From Paenibacillus sinensis (GTDB lineage Bacteria > Bacillota > Bacilli > Paenibacillales > Paenibacillaceae), in contig NZ_JAHCMB010000116.1 in assembly GCF_019904155.1 (NCBI RefSeq), positions 6,091-70,090 of the forward strand: DNA of 64,000 nucleotides, written 5' to 3'. Below are positions 1 to 8,273 of this stretch, in pieces. The position numbers were made by a program, and so were the translations under genes. The notes below the pieces were generated by a model. That model saw nothing but the letters and a program-made list of their open reading frames with translations, searched no databases and was not told the origin of the DNA. Position 1 is the first letter of the stretch. Every line of letters begins with the position of its first letter.

Positions 1-48
1 GCCTAGCCTCCTATTAACGATAAGTCCGTCATATTCTGGTGAATACAT
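1..48 (-). CDS. Partial unknown ORF at window edge
   Basis: An open frame starts with ATG at position 48 and runs off the left edge (16 codons visible, beginning MYSPEYDGLIVNRR). A GGGAGTG ribosome binding site lies about 7 bases upstream of the ATG, which is the main support. I do not recognise the sequence. It sits 56 bases downstream of another tiny ORF on the same strand, so the two may be co-transcribed. The reading is tentative because so little is visible. Confidence 0.35.
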   Translation of the reverse strand, partial: MYSPEYDGLIVNRRLG

Positions 49-104
49 TTGATTTCACTCCCAATTTCCTGTATAACCAACCAATTTTGATACAAATATC
101 CAGA

Positions 105-164
105 TTAACTTTCTTGCTCTTGAGGCCTAGGAATGTTTAAAAACCTTTCCTTTATTTCGTCCAT
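105..164 (-). CDS. Possible 19-residue peptide ORF
   Basis: The ORF starts with ATG at 164 after a GGGGGTGAT ribosome binding site and encodes 19 residues (MDEIKERFLNIPRPQEQES), then TAA. It is charged and has no signal sequence. It precedes the partial ORF at 1-48 on the same strand. It could be a leader or small regulatory peptide, or chance. The support is the good ribosome binding site alone. Confidence 0.25.
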   Translation of the reverse strand: MDEIKERFLNIPRPQEQES

Positions 165-250
165 TCCATCACCCCCATATTAATTAACTCGAAAACCAAT
201 ACCCCCTTTGTATGGGAGCAAATCAAAATTTATAGATATAAAATAAAAAA

Positions 251-287
251 AACACAGCAGCGTAAAAAATAATACGCTTACTGTGTT
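251..287 (-). terminator. Rho-independent terminator of nrdJ
   Basis: Two stacked stems (AACACAG/CTGTGTT and AGCGTA/TACGCT) close an A/T-rich loop. On the minus strand the hairpin is followed by a run of eight T (bases 250-243). It lies about 70 bases past the nrdJ stop codon, with nothing between that looks like a gene. Confidence 0.85.
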
Positions 288-358
288 CAACTTAAATTAT
301 ATATTCAAACTCATGCATTAATATTAATTATCAGCCGTGGCCCTATCTCTATCCGTCC

Positions 359-3037
359 TTACCCGCAGCGGCTGTATCCGCAGTTGCTGCATGTTTTGCA
401 GCCCTCGATGTTGATCAGCGAGGCGGAACCGCAGGACGGGCACAGGTCGCGGGACTCGCTGGAGGAATGGCCATGCGCATGGCCGCCGTGGCCATGGTCA
501 GCCGCTGCTGTTGCTGCCGAAGCACCGCTGGCCTGAAGCTCGGCGCTTAGCGCGCTCTCGAAATCCTCGACCGCGAGCGTGGCCGCGATCGGAGCGGACA
601 CATGCTCCTCATGTGCATTGTTCTGCACATGGGTCTCAAGCGCCTTCGCCACCGCGTCGGCGATGGACTCGACGCGGTTAGCGCCGAAGCCGATGGCGCC
701 GGAGCCGCCGATGCCCTTGAGATGCTTGATCAGCAGCTCCACCTTCTCGCCATGGTCGCCGTAGCGGAGGAACAGCGAGCAGACGCGGCCGAGCGCTTCT
801 GCCATGGCGAACACGTCCGAGCCGGCCTTGCCAACGTTCAGGAAGATTTCGGCCGGCGTGCCGTCCAGGTCGTTGATCGTGATGTACGCCATGCCAAACG
901 GCGTGTTGATCTTATAGGTAGCGCCGCGCAGCACCTGCGGGCGTTTCTTGTACTGCTTGTCGACAACGCTGCCGGACAGCTGTACGGCAGGCACAGCCGG
1001 TGCTGCGGCTGGAGCAGGCGTGGCCGCTTGAGGCGCAGCTGCGTCCGCAGCCTCGGCAGACGGTTCAGCCGTTTCCTTCAGCGATTCGTCCTTCTTATCT
1101 TCCTTCTTCTCGGTCTGCAGAACCTGCGTGTCACGGCTGCCGTCGCGGTAGATGGTCACGCCTTTGCAGCCGAGATCGAATGCCAGCTCATACAGCTCTT
1201 TTGTCTCTTCAATCGTGAAGTCGTTCGGGCAGTTGGCCGTCTTGGAGATCGAGCTATCTACCCAACGCTGAATCGCCGCCTGCACACGGATATGATCCTT
1301 CGCAGACAGATCCATCGAGGTTACGAAGTAATCCGGCAGCTCTTCGCCCGGATGGGCTTCCAGATATTCCTGGGCGATTGGCACGAACTGCTCGTCAAAG
1401 CCAAGGCGGCTCTGGCGGAAATATTTAAACGCAAAATACGGCTCAATACCGGTCGAAGTGCCGACCATGGTACCTGTGCTGCCTGTCGGAGCCTGGGTAA
1501 TAACAGTAACGTTGCGCATGCCGTTCTTCGTGATGGCTTCGCCAACTTCCGGATATACGTCAGTGATATTTTTCATGAAGCCGCTCAGCAAATATTTCTC
1601 AGTATCGAACGCTTCGAAGGAACCCTTCTCGGCCGCAATGCCGGCGGAAGCCAAATACGCCTCACGGGCCATGAAGCCGTACAGCTTGTCCAGGAATTCC
1701 AGCGATTCCGGGCTGCCGTAGCGGATATTCAGCTTGATCATCAGTTCGGCCAGACCCATCGTTCCGAGACCGACGCGGCGTTCCTTCTTCTGGTTAGCCT
1801 CATTCTCCGGGAAATGGTACGGTGTCTTGTCGATGACATTATCCAGGAAACGCACCGAATAACGGGTTGTCGTGCCCAGATCATCCCAGGCGACATCATG
1901 GTTCTCCGCGTCATAGAACTTGGAGAGGTTGATAGCCGACAGGTTGCAGACGCCCCAGCCCGGCAGCCCCTGCTCGCCGCAAGGATTCGTGCAGATAATC
2001 GGGTTGAAGTACCAGCTGTTGGACATCTGGTTGTAGTATTCCATGAAGACGACGCCCGGCTCCGCCGATTTCCATGCGGATTCGATGATCGTATGCCAGA
2101 TTTCGCGGGCCTTGACCGTGCGATAATGGTTCACCTTGCGGCCGGCCTCTTTCCACTTGTCCAGATCGCCGTCCCACACTTCATTGTAGTCGGGATAAGT
2201 CGTATCCGGGAACACAAGCTCCCAGTCGAGGTCTTCCTTGACGGCCTTCATGAAGCTGTTGCTCACGCATACCGACAGATTGGCGTTCGTCACCTGGCCC
2301 ATCGTCTGCTTGACGGTGATGAAGTCCATCACGTCCGGATGCCAGTCGTTGATCATGAGCATAAGCGCGCCCCGACGGCTTCCGCCCTGCTCGATCAGAC
2401 CGGTCGTATAGCTGAACAGGCCGCCCCAGGACACGGCTCCGCTGGAGGAACCATTCACGCCCTTAACAACCGCTCTGCGGGGACGGAGGGACGACAGATT
2501 GATACCGACGCCGCCGCCTCGTGCCATAATCTCGGTCATTTCGGACAGCGTCTCCATGATGCCGCCGCGGCTGTCCTTCGGCGAAGGAATGACATAGCAG
2601 TTGAACAGCGTAAGCTCGTCGCTCGCGCCGGCGCCTGCCGCAATCCGTCCGCCCGGAACCAGCTTCCAGTCATCCAGAATGCTGCGGAATTTGTCCTGCC
2701 ATTGACGCTGCAGCTCCGGCGTCTTCTCAACCGAAGCCATCGCTCCGGCGAGACGATCCCACATTTCCTCAGGGGTCTTCTCGATATTGAGAGTCAGCTT
2801 CTCCACATCGGATTTCACGAGTTCGCCGCGGCGGGTCTTCACCGTCACGGTCCGTCCCTCGCGTTCGACGATCTCGCCGACTTCCTTGGTCGGGAATTTG
2901 GGGTCGTCCTTCGTCAGAACGAGAACCACATCTCCCACCTTGGCGTTATTCGTATCCGCGTCCTTCCAGGCATAGCGGTCCAAAAAGATTTTTTCGCTCA
3001 AGCCTTCCAGCCGATGACTGTGTTCCACTGTACTCAA
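359..3037 (-). CDS. nrdJ: Vitamin B12-dependent (class II) ribonucleotide reductase
   Basis: Class II ribonucleotide reductase, 892 residues, which reduces ribonucleotides to deoxyribonucleotides using adenosylcobalamin. Visible hallmarks are an early FNCYVIPSP segment, the NPCGEQ active-site motif, the radical loop region near QAPTGSTGTM, an Ala/Pro-rich linker about residues 640-690, and a C-terminal Cys-rich tail (CPSCGS...GCKTCSNCG) that would carry redox-active and zinc-binding cysteines. I place the start at TTG 3037, because AGGAGG (3047-3052) sits 9 bases upstream and the protein then begins STVEHSHRLEG. The longer frame back to an ATG at 3130 would translate through the promoter leader and lacks a ribosome binding site. 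It is monocistronic, with an NrdR box upstream and a terminator downstream. Confidence 0.95.
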   Translation of the reverse strand: MSTVEHSHRLEGLSEKIFLDRYAWKDADTNNAKVGDVVLVLTKDDPKFPTKEVGEIVEREGRTVTVKTRRGELVKSDVEKLTLNIEKTPEEMWDRLAGAMASVEKTPELQRQWQDKFRSILDDWKLVPGGRIAAGAGASDELTLFNCYVIPSPKDSRGGIMETLSEMTEIMARGGGVGINLSSLRPRRAVVKGVNGSSSGAVSWGGLFSYTTGLIEQGGSRRGALMLMINDWHPDVMDFITVKQTMGQVTNANLSVCVSNSFMKAVKEDLDWELVFPDTTYPDYNEVWDGDLDKWKEAGRKVNHYRTVKAREIWHTIIESAWKSAEPGVVFMEYYNQMSNSWYFNPIICTNPCGEQGLPGWGVCNLSAINLSKFYDAENHDVAWDDLGTTTRYSVRFLDNVIDKTPYHFPENEANQKKERRVGLGTMGLAELMIKLNIRYGSPESLEFLDKLYGFMAREAYLASAGIAAEKGSFEAFDTEKYLLSGFMKNITDVYPEVGEAITKNGMRNVTVITQAPTGSTGTMVGTSTGIEPYFAFKYFRQSRLGFDEQFVPIAQEYLEAHPGEELPDYFVTSMDLSAKDHIRVQAAIQRWVDSSISKTANCPNDFTIEETKELYELAFDLGCKGVTIYRDGSRDTQVLQTEKKEDKKDESLKETAEPSAEAADAAAPQAATPAPAAAPAVPAVQLSGSVVDKQYKKRPQVLRGATYKINTPFGMAYITINDLDGTPAEIFLNVGKAGSDVFAMAEALGRVCSLFLRYGDHGEKVELLIKHLKGIGGSGAIGFGANRVESIADAVAKALETHVQNNAHEEHVSAPIAATLAVEDFESALSAELQASGASAATAAADHGHGGHAHGHSSSESRDLCPSCGSASLINIEGCKTCSNCGYSRCG

Positions 3038-3135
3038 TATAAACAACCTCCTGAAATTATGATGATTAGTCCGATTTCGCATTACCAGCCAATAAACGCT
3101 TTTGCTGGTTTTCAAACGGTCTTTTTTCATTTTTT

Positions 3136-3149
3136 CACAATATATTGTG
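3136..3149 (-). promoter_or_regulatory. NrdR box upstream of nrdJ
   Basis: The perfect 14-bp palindrome CACAATATATTGTG matches the core of the known NrdR-repressor box. It lies in the nrdJ leader, just downstream of the predicted transcription start and about 100 bases before the TTG start codon. A more degenerate half-match (TATCTTGT) is centred about 31 bases upstream, the usual spacing for paired NrdR boxes, but it is weak. Confidence 0.75.
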
Positions 3150-3164
3150 TGAAATAGCCTTTAA

Positions 3165-3193
3165 ACTATACCATATCTTGTAGAATGTGTCCC
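3165..3193 (-). promoter_or_regulatory. Likely SigA promoter of nrdJ
   Basis: On the minus strand, GGGACA (3193-3188) and TATAGT (3170-3165) are separated by 17 bases. The predicted start would be near 3157, putting the NrdR palindrome immediately downstream. The rest of the 330-base gap to yqhH shows no cobalamin riboswitch that I can recognise. Confidence 0.5.
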
Positions 3194-3368
3194 AAGCCGA
3201 AATGACCGGACGAAGCCCTGAAATCTCCTTCCTAGCTCGCGAAATCTCTTGGTTTCTCCTTTTTTTAGAGACTCGCGCCAAAAAGGCAATTGTTATGAAT
3301 TCCGCTGCTTTAGCGCATACTGGTGATACGTTCCGTAAGTATATTCCAAGCGGGAGGAGACAGCCTGC

Positions 3369-5117
3369 ATGAAGCAAGATCTCCGCATCATAACCGGCCC
3401 GGCTCCCGGATCAGCCCCCGAGCCGCAGCTTCCCGTCCCTTTGAACTTCGACCGGAGCTGGCTTGACGACCTGAAGACAGGTCTGCAAAAAGGCGGACCT
3501 TGGGGTGAGCTGCGTCTCGCCCGTCTTGCCGTCGAAGGCGAAGCATCCGCTCTGATTGAGAGCTTCGAAGAGCTCCAGTGCATGAAGCACCTGCCCTCGC
3601 TGTCGCCGCTTCCCCATCAGCTGGATACCGCCCGGCGGGTGCTCTTCCAGATGTCGGGACGCGCCATTCTGGCGGATGAAGTCGGTCTTGGCAAGACCAT
3701 CGAAGCAGGCCTAGTGCTGAAGGAGTACCTGGTCCGCGGGCTGGTCAGACGAGTGCTGATCCTCGTCCCGGCATCCCTGGTGCTGCAATGGGTGCGCGAG
3801 CTGAATACCAAATTCGGCATTTCGGCCGTCGCCCAGAAGAAAGCCTATTCCTGGGACAACGATATCGTAGTCGCGTCCATGGACACGGCCAAAAGGCCTC
3901 CCCACAAGGAGCGCCTGACCCTGGACGAATATGACATGCTCATCATTGACGAAGCCCATAAGCTCAAGAACAAGAAGACAACCAACTACCAGTTCGTTCA
4001 GCAGCTCCGCAAAAAATACTGCCTGCTGCTCACCGCCACACCTGTGCAGAATGATCTCGGCGAGCTGTTCAACCTCATCACACTGCTGAAGCCGGGACAG
4101 CTTGGCAACCAGGGCGATTTTTCCGCCAATTTTGTAGTGGACAAGCGAGTGGCTAAGAATGAGGAGCAGCTGCGAGGCGAGCTGTCTAAGGTCATGATCC
4201 GCAACCGCCGGGGCGAGGGGCCGGTATCTTTTACAAAGCGGAAGGTGCGGAATGTCTCGCTTACACTTTCGTCCGAAGAACAAACATTATATGACGGCGT
4301 CACGGCTTTTGTAAAAGACCAGTATGAGGAGTCGGGCGGGAACTTAAGCAGCATGCTGTCGCTCGTCACTCTGCAGCGCGAGGTGTGCAGCAGCCGGGAT
4401 GCAGTCTTTGTCACCCTGGTCAATCTGATCAAAAAACTGCCGGAGGACTCCCCGCGCCGTGAGCGGATGATCGGGCTGCTTCAACAGATCCGGTCCGTGA
4501 AAGCGAATACGAAAGCGGAGAAGACGATTGAGCTGGTCAAGGATATGCAGGAGAAGGTTATCGTCTTCACCGAGTATCGGGCGACTCAGGAGTATCTGCT
4601 CGGATATTTCCGCAGCCACGGCCTTCAGGCCGTTCCCTACTCGGGCGGGATGAACAGGGGTAAAAAGGACTGGATGATGGACCTGTTCCGGGGCCGCGCC
4701 CAGGTCATGATCGCCACCGAAGCCGGAGGCGAAGGCATCAACCTGCAGTTCTGCCACCATATGGTCAATTTCGATCTTCCCTGGAACCCGATGCGGGTAG
4801 AGCAGCGGATCGGCCGGGTCCACCGGCTCGGCCAGCAGAACGACGTCCATATTCACAATCTGTCGACATCGGGAACGATTGAAGAACATATTCTGCATCT
4901 GCTGCATGAGAAAATCAATCTGTTCGAGAGCGTCATCGGCGGACTCGACACGATTCTCGAACGGTTCGAGAAGAAGGAATCGCTGGAGAAGAGCCTGTAC
5001 AAAATCATGCTCGAATCCGGCAGCGACGACGAGGTGCGACGCAGGGTCGGCAGCATCGGCCAGACCTTGGCCGATCTGAAGGACGGCATTCAGGATGAAA
5101 GCGGGGCGGCAACATGA
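3369..5117 (+). CDS. yqhH: SNF2-family helicase (YqhH-like)
   Basis: SNF2/RapA-type superfamily 2 ATPase, 582 residues. The first RecA-like domain carries Walker A (DEVGLGKTIEAG) and a DEAH box (LLIIDEAHKLKNKKTT). The second carries a helicase C-terminal block with ATEAGGEGINLQ and MRVEQRIGRVHRLGQ. This fits the compact YqhH form, with no RapA-type extra domains. The start is ATG 3369 after GGAGGAG. Its TGA overlaps the ATG of the next gene by four bases (ATGA), so the two are translationally coupled, as yqhH and yqhG are neighbours in Bacillus. Substrate and biological role are not established; remodelling of nucleic-acid complexes is the family expectation. Confidence 0.9.
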   Translation: MKQDLRIITGPAPGSAPEPQLPVPLNFDRSWLDDLKTGLQKGGPWGELRLARLAVEGEASALIESFEELQCMKHLPSLSPLPHQLDTARRVLFQMSGRAILADEVGLGKTIEAGLVLKEYLVRGLVRRVLILVPASLVLQWVRELNTKFGISAVAQKKAYSWDNDIVVASMDTAKRPPHKERLTLDEYDMLIIDEAHKLKNKKTTNYQFVQQLRKKYCLLLTATPVQNDLGELFNLITLLKPGQLGNQGDFSANFVVDKRVAKNEEQLRGELSKVMIRNRRGEGPVSFTKRKVRNVSLTLSSEEQTLYDGVTAFVKDQYEESGGNLSSMLSLVTLQREVCSSRDAVFVTLVNLIKKLPEDSPRRERMIGLLQQIRSVKANTKAEKTIELVKDMQEKVIVFTEYRATQEYLLGYFRSHGLQAVPYSGGMNRGKKDWMMDLFRGRAQVMIATEAGGEGINLQFCHHMVNFDLPWNPMRVEQRIGRVHRLGQQNDVHIHNLSTSGTIEEHILHLLHEKINLFESVIGGLDTILERFEKKESLEKSLYKIMLESGSDDEVRRRVGSIGQTLADLKDGIQDESGAAT

Positions 5118-6517
5118 CGTTAACATCGAAGCAGGTTCAGAATCAGGTCATGGAATATTTAATGGCAACCGATTGCCAGATTATCGAAAAATCGCCGGCC
5201 CATGTCACGGTCAAGCTGTCGCCCCGCGCGGACCGGATGCTGACCGACCGGCCCTATTATTGGGGCTTTGTCGATCGCACCGGGGCGGAGTCGCAAACGC
5301 TGTCTTTTACGTTCGTCTTCGATCCGGAGACGTACGATGCCGTTCCAGAGCCGCGCGGCGCGGGGGGGCAGGGCGGCGCGGGGATACCGGGCAGCGCAGG
5401 GATACCGGGCAGCTTAGGAGGCCCGAGCGGCGTAGGGGGGCAGGGCGGTGCGGGCAGCGCGGGGGGCTTAGGAGGCCCGAGCGGCGCGGGAGCGCTGCCC
5501 GGCACAGGTGGCGCGGGAGGCCCGAGCGACGCGGGAGCGCTGCCCGGCACAGGTGGCGCGGGAGGCCCGAGCGACGCGGGAGCGCTGCCCGGCACAGGTG
5601 GCGCGGGAGGCCCGGCGACCGGGCCTCAGACTGCGGGCGGGCGCAGCCCGGGAGCCGGTTACCCGGCCCCGGGAGGGCCGTCCGCGCCGGGACCGGGCGG
5701 CGCCGGCTCCCCGCCCGGCGCAGATCGCGCAGGCGCCTCCGCGCCTCAGCCAGGCGCTGCGCCCGGTGTCTCCGCCGCGCAGCGGGCGGAGCTACCCGCT
5801 CCCGGCGTATCCCTAAGCGGGAACACGCCGGAAGGAACACCGCAGGAGGGCATTCTGTCCCGCTACTTCGGAGTCGCCCCCCTCCTGCCCCGGCTCGGTC
5901 CCGGCCTCATCCGCCGGGAGGATGTCGTCTTCGGCAGCAAGCGCCTCCGGCAGATCTGGGCCGCGGCCCGGAGCGAAGGCCGCTGCCTCTATCTCTTCGA
6001 AGATCCGGGCGCCATACAGCGCCGCACGATCTTCCCGGCAGCCTACGAGCCCTGGCTCGCCGTATGCTTCAAAGTCGAGCTGAGCTGCGACCTGAAGCGG
6101 GAAGAGCTTCATTTCGTCGGCGTCTCGCTGCTGACTGGTGAAATCCGTGAGCGCTTCGAGCACACACTGGATGAGATCACGATGACTCCGCGCGTTCCGG
6201 AGAATGTTCATGTTCAGCCTTCCGAGCTTACGCTTGACGAGGGGGCCAGGCTGCTTGAACGGCATATCACCGAGGGGCTGGCGGTTCAGGATTACGGTTG
6301 GGCCGAAGAGGCCAGAAAGCGTCTGGAGTCTGAGCTTCAAATCATTGACGCCTATTACCAGGAGCTGATCCGGGAGACGGAGGAGGAGCAGCGCGGACCC
6401 GTCGAGGAGCAGTATCAAAGCCGCAGACAGGAGACAAGCTGGCAGTATGAGCCCCACATTGCCGTGTCGCCGGTTGTCTATGGCTTGTTCCATCTTCGAA
6501 GCCGTCCGAAGGTCTGA
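5114..6517 (+). CDS. yqhG: YqhG-like protein with long Gly/Ala/Pro-rich insert
   Basis: 467 residues, coupled to the helicase gene. The first about 75 residues (QVMEYLMATDCQIIEK, RPYYWGFVDRTG) and residues from about 240 onward (ILSRYFG, VVFGSKRLRQIWAAAR, an acidic helical C-terminus) look like YqhG, a family of unknown function of about 260 residues in Bacillus. Between them lies an about 160-residue insert that is almost only Gly, Ala, Pro and Ser, encoded by very GC-rich DNA containing a 45-bp tandem repeat. The insert falls after a predicted beta segment (FTFVFDPETY) and probably forms a flexible surface loop. The function of YqhG is unknown; the coupling suggests it is a partner or adaptor of YqhH. 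Confidence 0.85.
   Translation: MTLTSKQVQNQVMEYLMATDCQIIEKSPAHVTVKLSPRADRMLTDRPYYWGFVDRTGAESQTLSFTFVFDPETYDAVPEPRGAGGQGGAGIPGSAGIPGSLGGPSGVGGQGGAGSAGGLGGPSGAGALPGTGGAGGPSDAGALPGTGGAGGPSDAGALPGTGGAGGPATGPQTAGGRSPGAGYPAPGGPSAPGPGGAGSPPGADRAGASAPQPGAAPGVSAAQRAELPAPGVSLSGNTPEGTPQEGILSRYFGVAPLLPRLGPGLIRREDVVFGSKRLRQIWAAARSEGRCLYLFEDPGAIQRRTIFPAAYEPWLAVCFKVELSCDLKREELHFVGVSLLTGEIRERFEHTLDEITMTPRVPENVHVQPSELTLDEGARLLERHITEGLAVQDYGWAEEARKRLESELQIIDAYYQELIRETEEEQRGPVEEQYQSRRQETSWQYEPHIAVSPVVYGLFHLRSRPKV
5465..5599 (+). repeat. 45-bp in-frame tandem repeat in yqhG
   Basis: Three copies of a 45-bp unit (5465-5509, 5510-5554, 5555-5599). Copies 2 and 3 are identical and copy 1 differs at a few bases. 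Each encodes 15 residues of the type GGPSDAGALPGTGGA. Shorter related Gly-rich units (GGAGIPGS, GGQGGAG) precede it from about 5360. The unit is a multiple of three, so copy-number change would not break the frame. Confidence 0.95.
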
Positions 6518-6659
6518 CCTCTGACCGCTACAAAGCGACCCCAGTCGCTAAATGGAGCCAAAACTCCTTCGGACCGGCGCGACAGCATGCAACAGTCTTT
6601 TCAGGGCTTGTCCGCTACAATTAAGGCGAAATGAAGCGCCGAAAGACAGGTGAACCGAA

Positions 6660-7802
6660 ATGAACAAGGATCAACGATCGGCGGTGTCCCAGAAACGCCG
6701 TCCGGTTACTGAGAACAACAAGGCCAAATTCAAAAACTCAGCCGCTCTCCGGACAGCATCCCTTCTATTGATAATCGGACTGCTGACTGCAGCTTCCTTC
6801 CCGCTTGTGCCGCACAGCATGCAGGTCTCCGCCGACTCCCGGCCCGGGAAAGCCGCGCCCGCATCCCAGAACAGCAGCCTCATAGCCGCCGGGAATGCGC
6901 AGAACGCCGGGGCCGCCGGCTCGGAACAGTCTCCCCTGCCCAAGAGGGGTGAAGAGGACACGAACGACATGACCGCTTCCGTTCTGGCTTTCGCTCGCCA
7001 GGCAGCGGACAAGCTGGCGGAGAGCGAGCCGTTCAAAGCCTGGAAGAACGCGAAGCAGGAGATTGAATCGCTCGGTCCGGGTACGCATGGCTGGCTTGTG
7101 CATCTGAAGGACGGCGACAAAGAGATCGGCTATATGATCATCACCTCTTCCGGAGGCGGCGGCTATGTTCTAAGCGAGTATGGAACAGCCGAAGACGGTA
7201 TCCCTTATTCCCTTACAGAGCTGCGCCAATTTCTGGCGCAGAAAGGCATCATTTCCTTATCCGGATTATCTGGAGCATCCTTCAACGCCGTTGCATTCTA
7301 TCTCCCGCTGCTGCCTTACTGGAAGGTAACGATTGACGGAAGTACGCTGTATGTGAACGCATTGCATCCCGAGATCCTTCCCTGGAACAAGGTGCAAGCT
7401 CAAGAGGCTGCCAACGCGGCTGCCGGGAAGGGCTCATTCGGGCTCCAAGACCGGAACCTCCGGAAAGATAACTATGCCCCGAGCCCAGCCGTTATTGTTA
7501 ACAATGAAGACAATCCTTACGCCAACCTGGGCTGGCTGACCTCCCCCCGCGCCGCCGTGCCGGAAGCCCGGGACTTTCCCGCCCTGCTTCAATCAGGCCG
7601 GGGACTGGTGTACCGCCAGTCCGGCGGGGCCAATGAGCTGTCCGGAGGTCCGCTGCTGATTACCGGATATCAGCAGTGGAGTCCTCCGGACAGCGGGAGC
7701 GCCGGAAGCCTCTACGCAGCGGCCGGAGGAAGCCGCTTCCTTCCGCTGGACGCCCTGCGCAGCGGCGGTACCGTCCAGCTTTACAATAGCCGGCCGGATT
7801 GA
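6660..7802 (+). CDS. Unknown secreted or membrane-anchored protein
   Basis: 380 residues with a positively charged N-terminus (about 30 residues) and a hydrophobic segment at about 32-50 (LLLIIGLLTAAS), followed by a polar Ala/Ser/Gly region. This suggests a signal peptide or a single N-terminal anchor with the rest outside the cell. There is no cysteine and I recognise no catalytic motif. The part around residues 115-175 (GWLVHLKDGDKEIGYMII, GGGYVLSEYG) looks like a small mixed alpha/beta domain, and a second globular part follows. The start is ATG 6660 with AGGTGA 7 bases upstream. It lies between yqhG and yqzE, the interval that in B. subtilis holds sinIR and the tapA-sipW-tasA matrix genes, but I see no similarity to TasA or TapA. 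Confidence 0.8.
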   Translation: MNKDQRSAVSQKRRPVTENNKAKFKNSAALRTASLLLIIGLLTAASFPLVPHSMQVSADSRPGKAAPASQNSSLIAAGNAQNAGAAGSEQSPLPKRGEEDTNDMTASVLAFARQAADKLAESEPFKAWKNAKQEIESLGPGTHGWLVHLKDGDKEIGYMIITSSGGGGYVLSEYGTAEDGIPYSLTELRQFLAQKGIISLSGLSGASFNAVAFYLPLLPYWKVTIDGSTLYVNALHPEILPWNKVQAQEAANAAAGKGSFGLQDRNLRKDNYAPSPAVIVNNEDNPYANLGWLTSPRAAVPEARDFPALLQSGRGLVYRQSGGANELSGGPLLITGYQQWSPPDSGSAGSLYAAAGGSRFLPLDALRSGGTVQLYNSRPD

Positions 7803-7829
7803 ACCAGCAGCACAAACCGGCAGCACAAA

Positions 7830-7856
7830 GAGCTCTGCCCCGAAGCGGGAGAGCTC
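7830..7856. terminator. Possible terminator hairpin between convergent genes
   Basis: GAGCTCT and AGAGCTC flank an inner CCCG/CGGG stem. There is no clear T-run on either side, so the terminator reading is only a suggestion from its position between the stop codons of the 6660-7802 gene and yqzE. Confidence 0.4.
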
Positions 7857-7898
7857 AACTGATTCGATTTGCAACTAATCATTCGCTTACTCGGTCCC

Positions 7899-8099
7899 CT
7901 ACTCTCTGTGATCACGGTCGCCTCTATGCCGTCTGCCGCTTCTCCAGATTGAGAATCCCAGCGGAACCATGCCGAACCATCGCTGGCTCCAGGGCTGTCT
8001 GCCGCTGCGACCGCTGCGGCGGTCCTCCCGGGGGATCTCCATATAACCGACCACTTTTTCCGTAATGTATTTGACCAGTTCTTCTCCGTCAGAGGCCAA
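7899..8099 (-). CDS. yqzE: YqzE-like small protein
   Basis: About 66 residues. The N-terminal half (SDGEELVKYITEKVVGYME, then PREDRR) and the RWFGMVPL segment resemble the YqzE family, small proteins of unknown function encoded next to the comG competence operon in Bacillus. The C-terminus is basic. The start is probably TTG 8099, with GAGGTG about 8 bases upstream; GTG 8102 is an alternative and GTG 8108 is poorly supported. No comG genes are present here. Confidence 0.7.
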   Translation of the reverse strand: MASDGEELVKYITEKVVGYMEIPREDRRSGRSGRQPWSQRWFGMVPLGFSIWRSGRRHRGDRDHRE

Positions 8100-8273
8100 C
8101 ACACCCACCTCACTTTCTTGTTCTTATGAGATTATTGTGCGTCATTTGAAGAGCTTTTAAACCCTCTGCGGATAATACGGGCAGCTCTGGGCATTCTATC
8201 CTTCAAAAGCGCGCACCGGCGGGTGCGGACGAACAGCTCCTGCGGCTGCGCTTAAAGAGAGGATGGACGTCAA

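Noticed and set aside
602..3157. An 851-residue open frame on the plus strand opposite nrdJ
   Set aside because: Produced by high-GC codon bias of nrdJ on the other strand; no ribosome binding site and no recognisable domain. The same applies to long frames opposite cimA (39019-40362) and cshA (51182-52549).
3038..3368. Cobalamin riboswitch before the B12-dependent reductase
   Set aside because: I searched for the B12-box and found none; the leader is explained by promoter and NrdR box.
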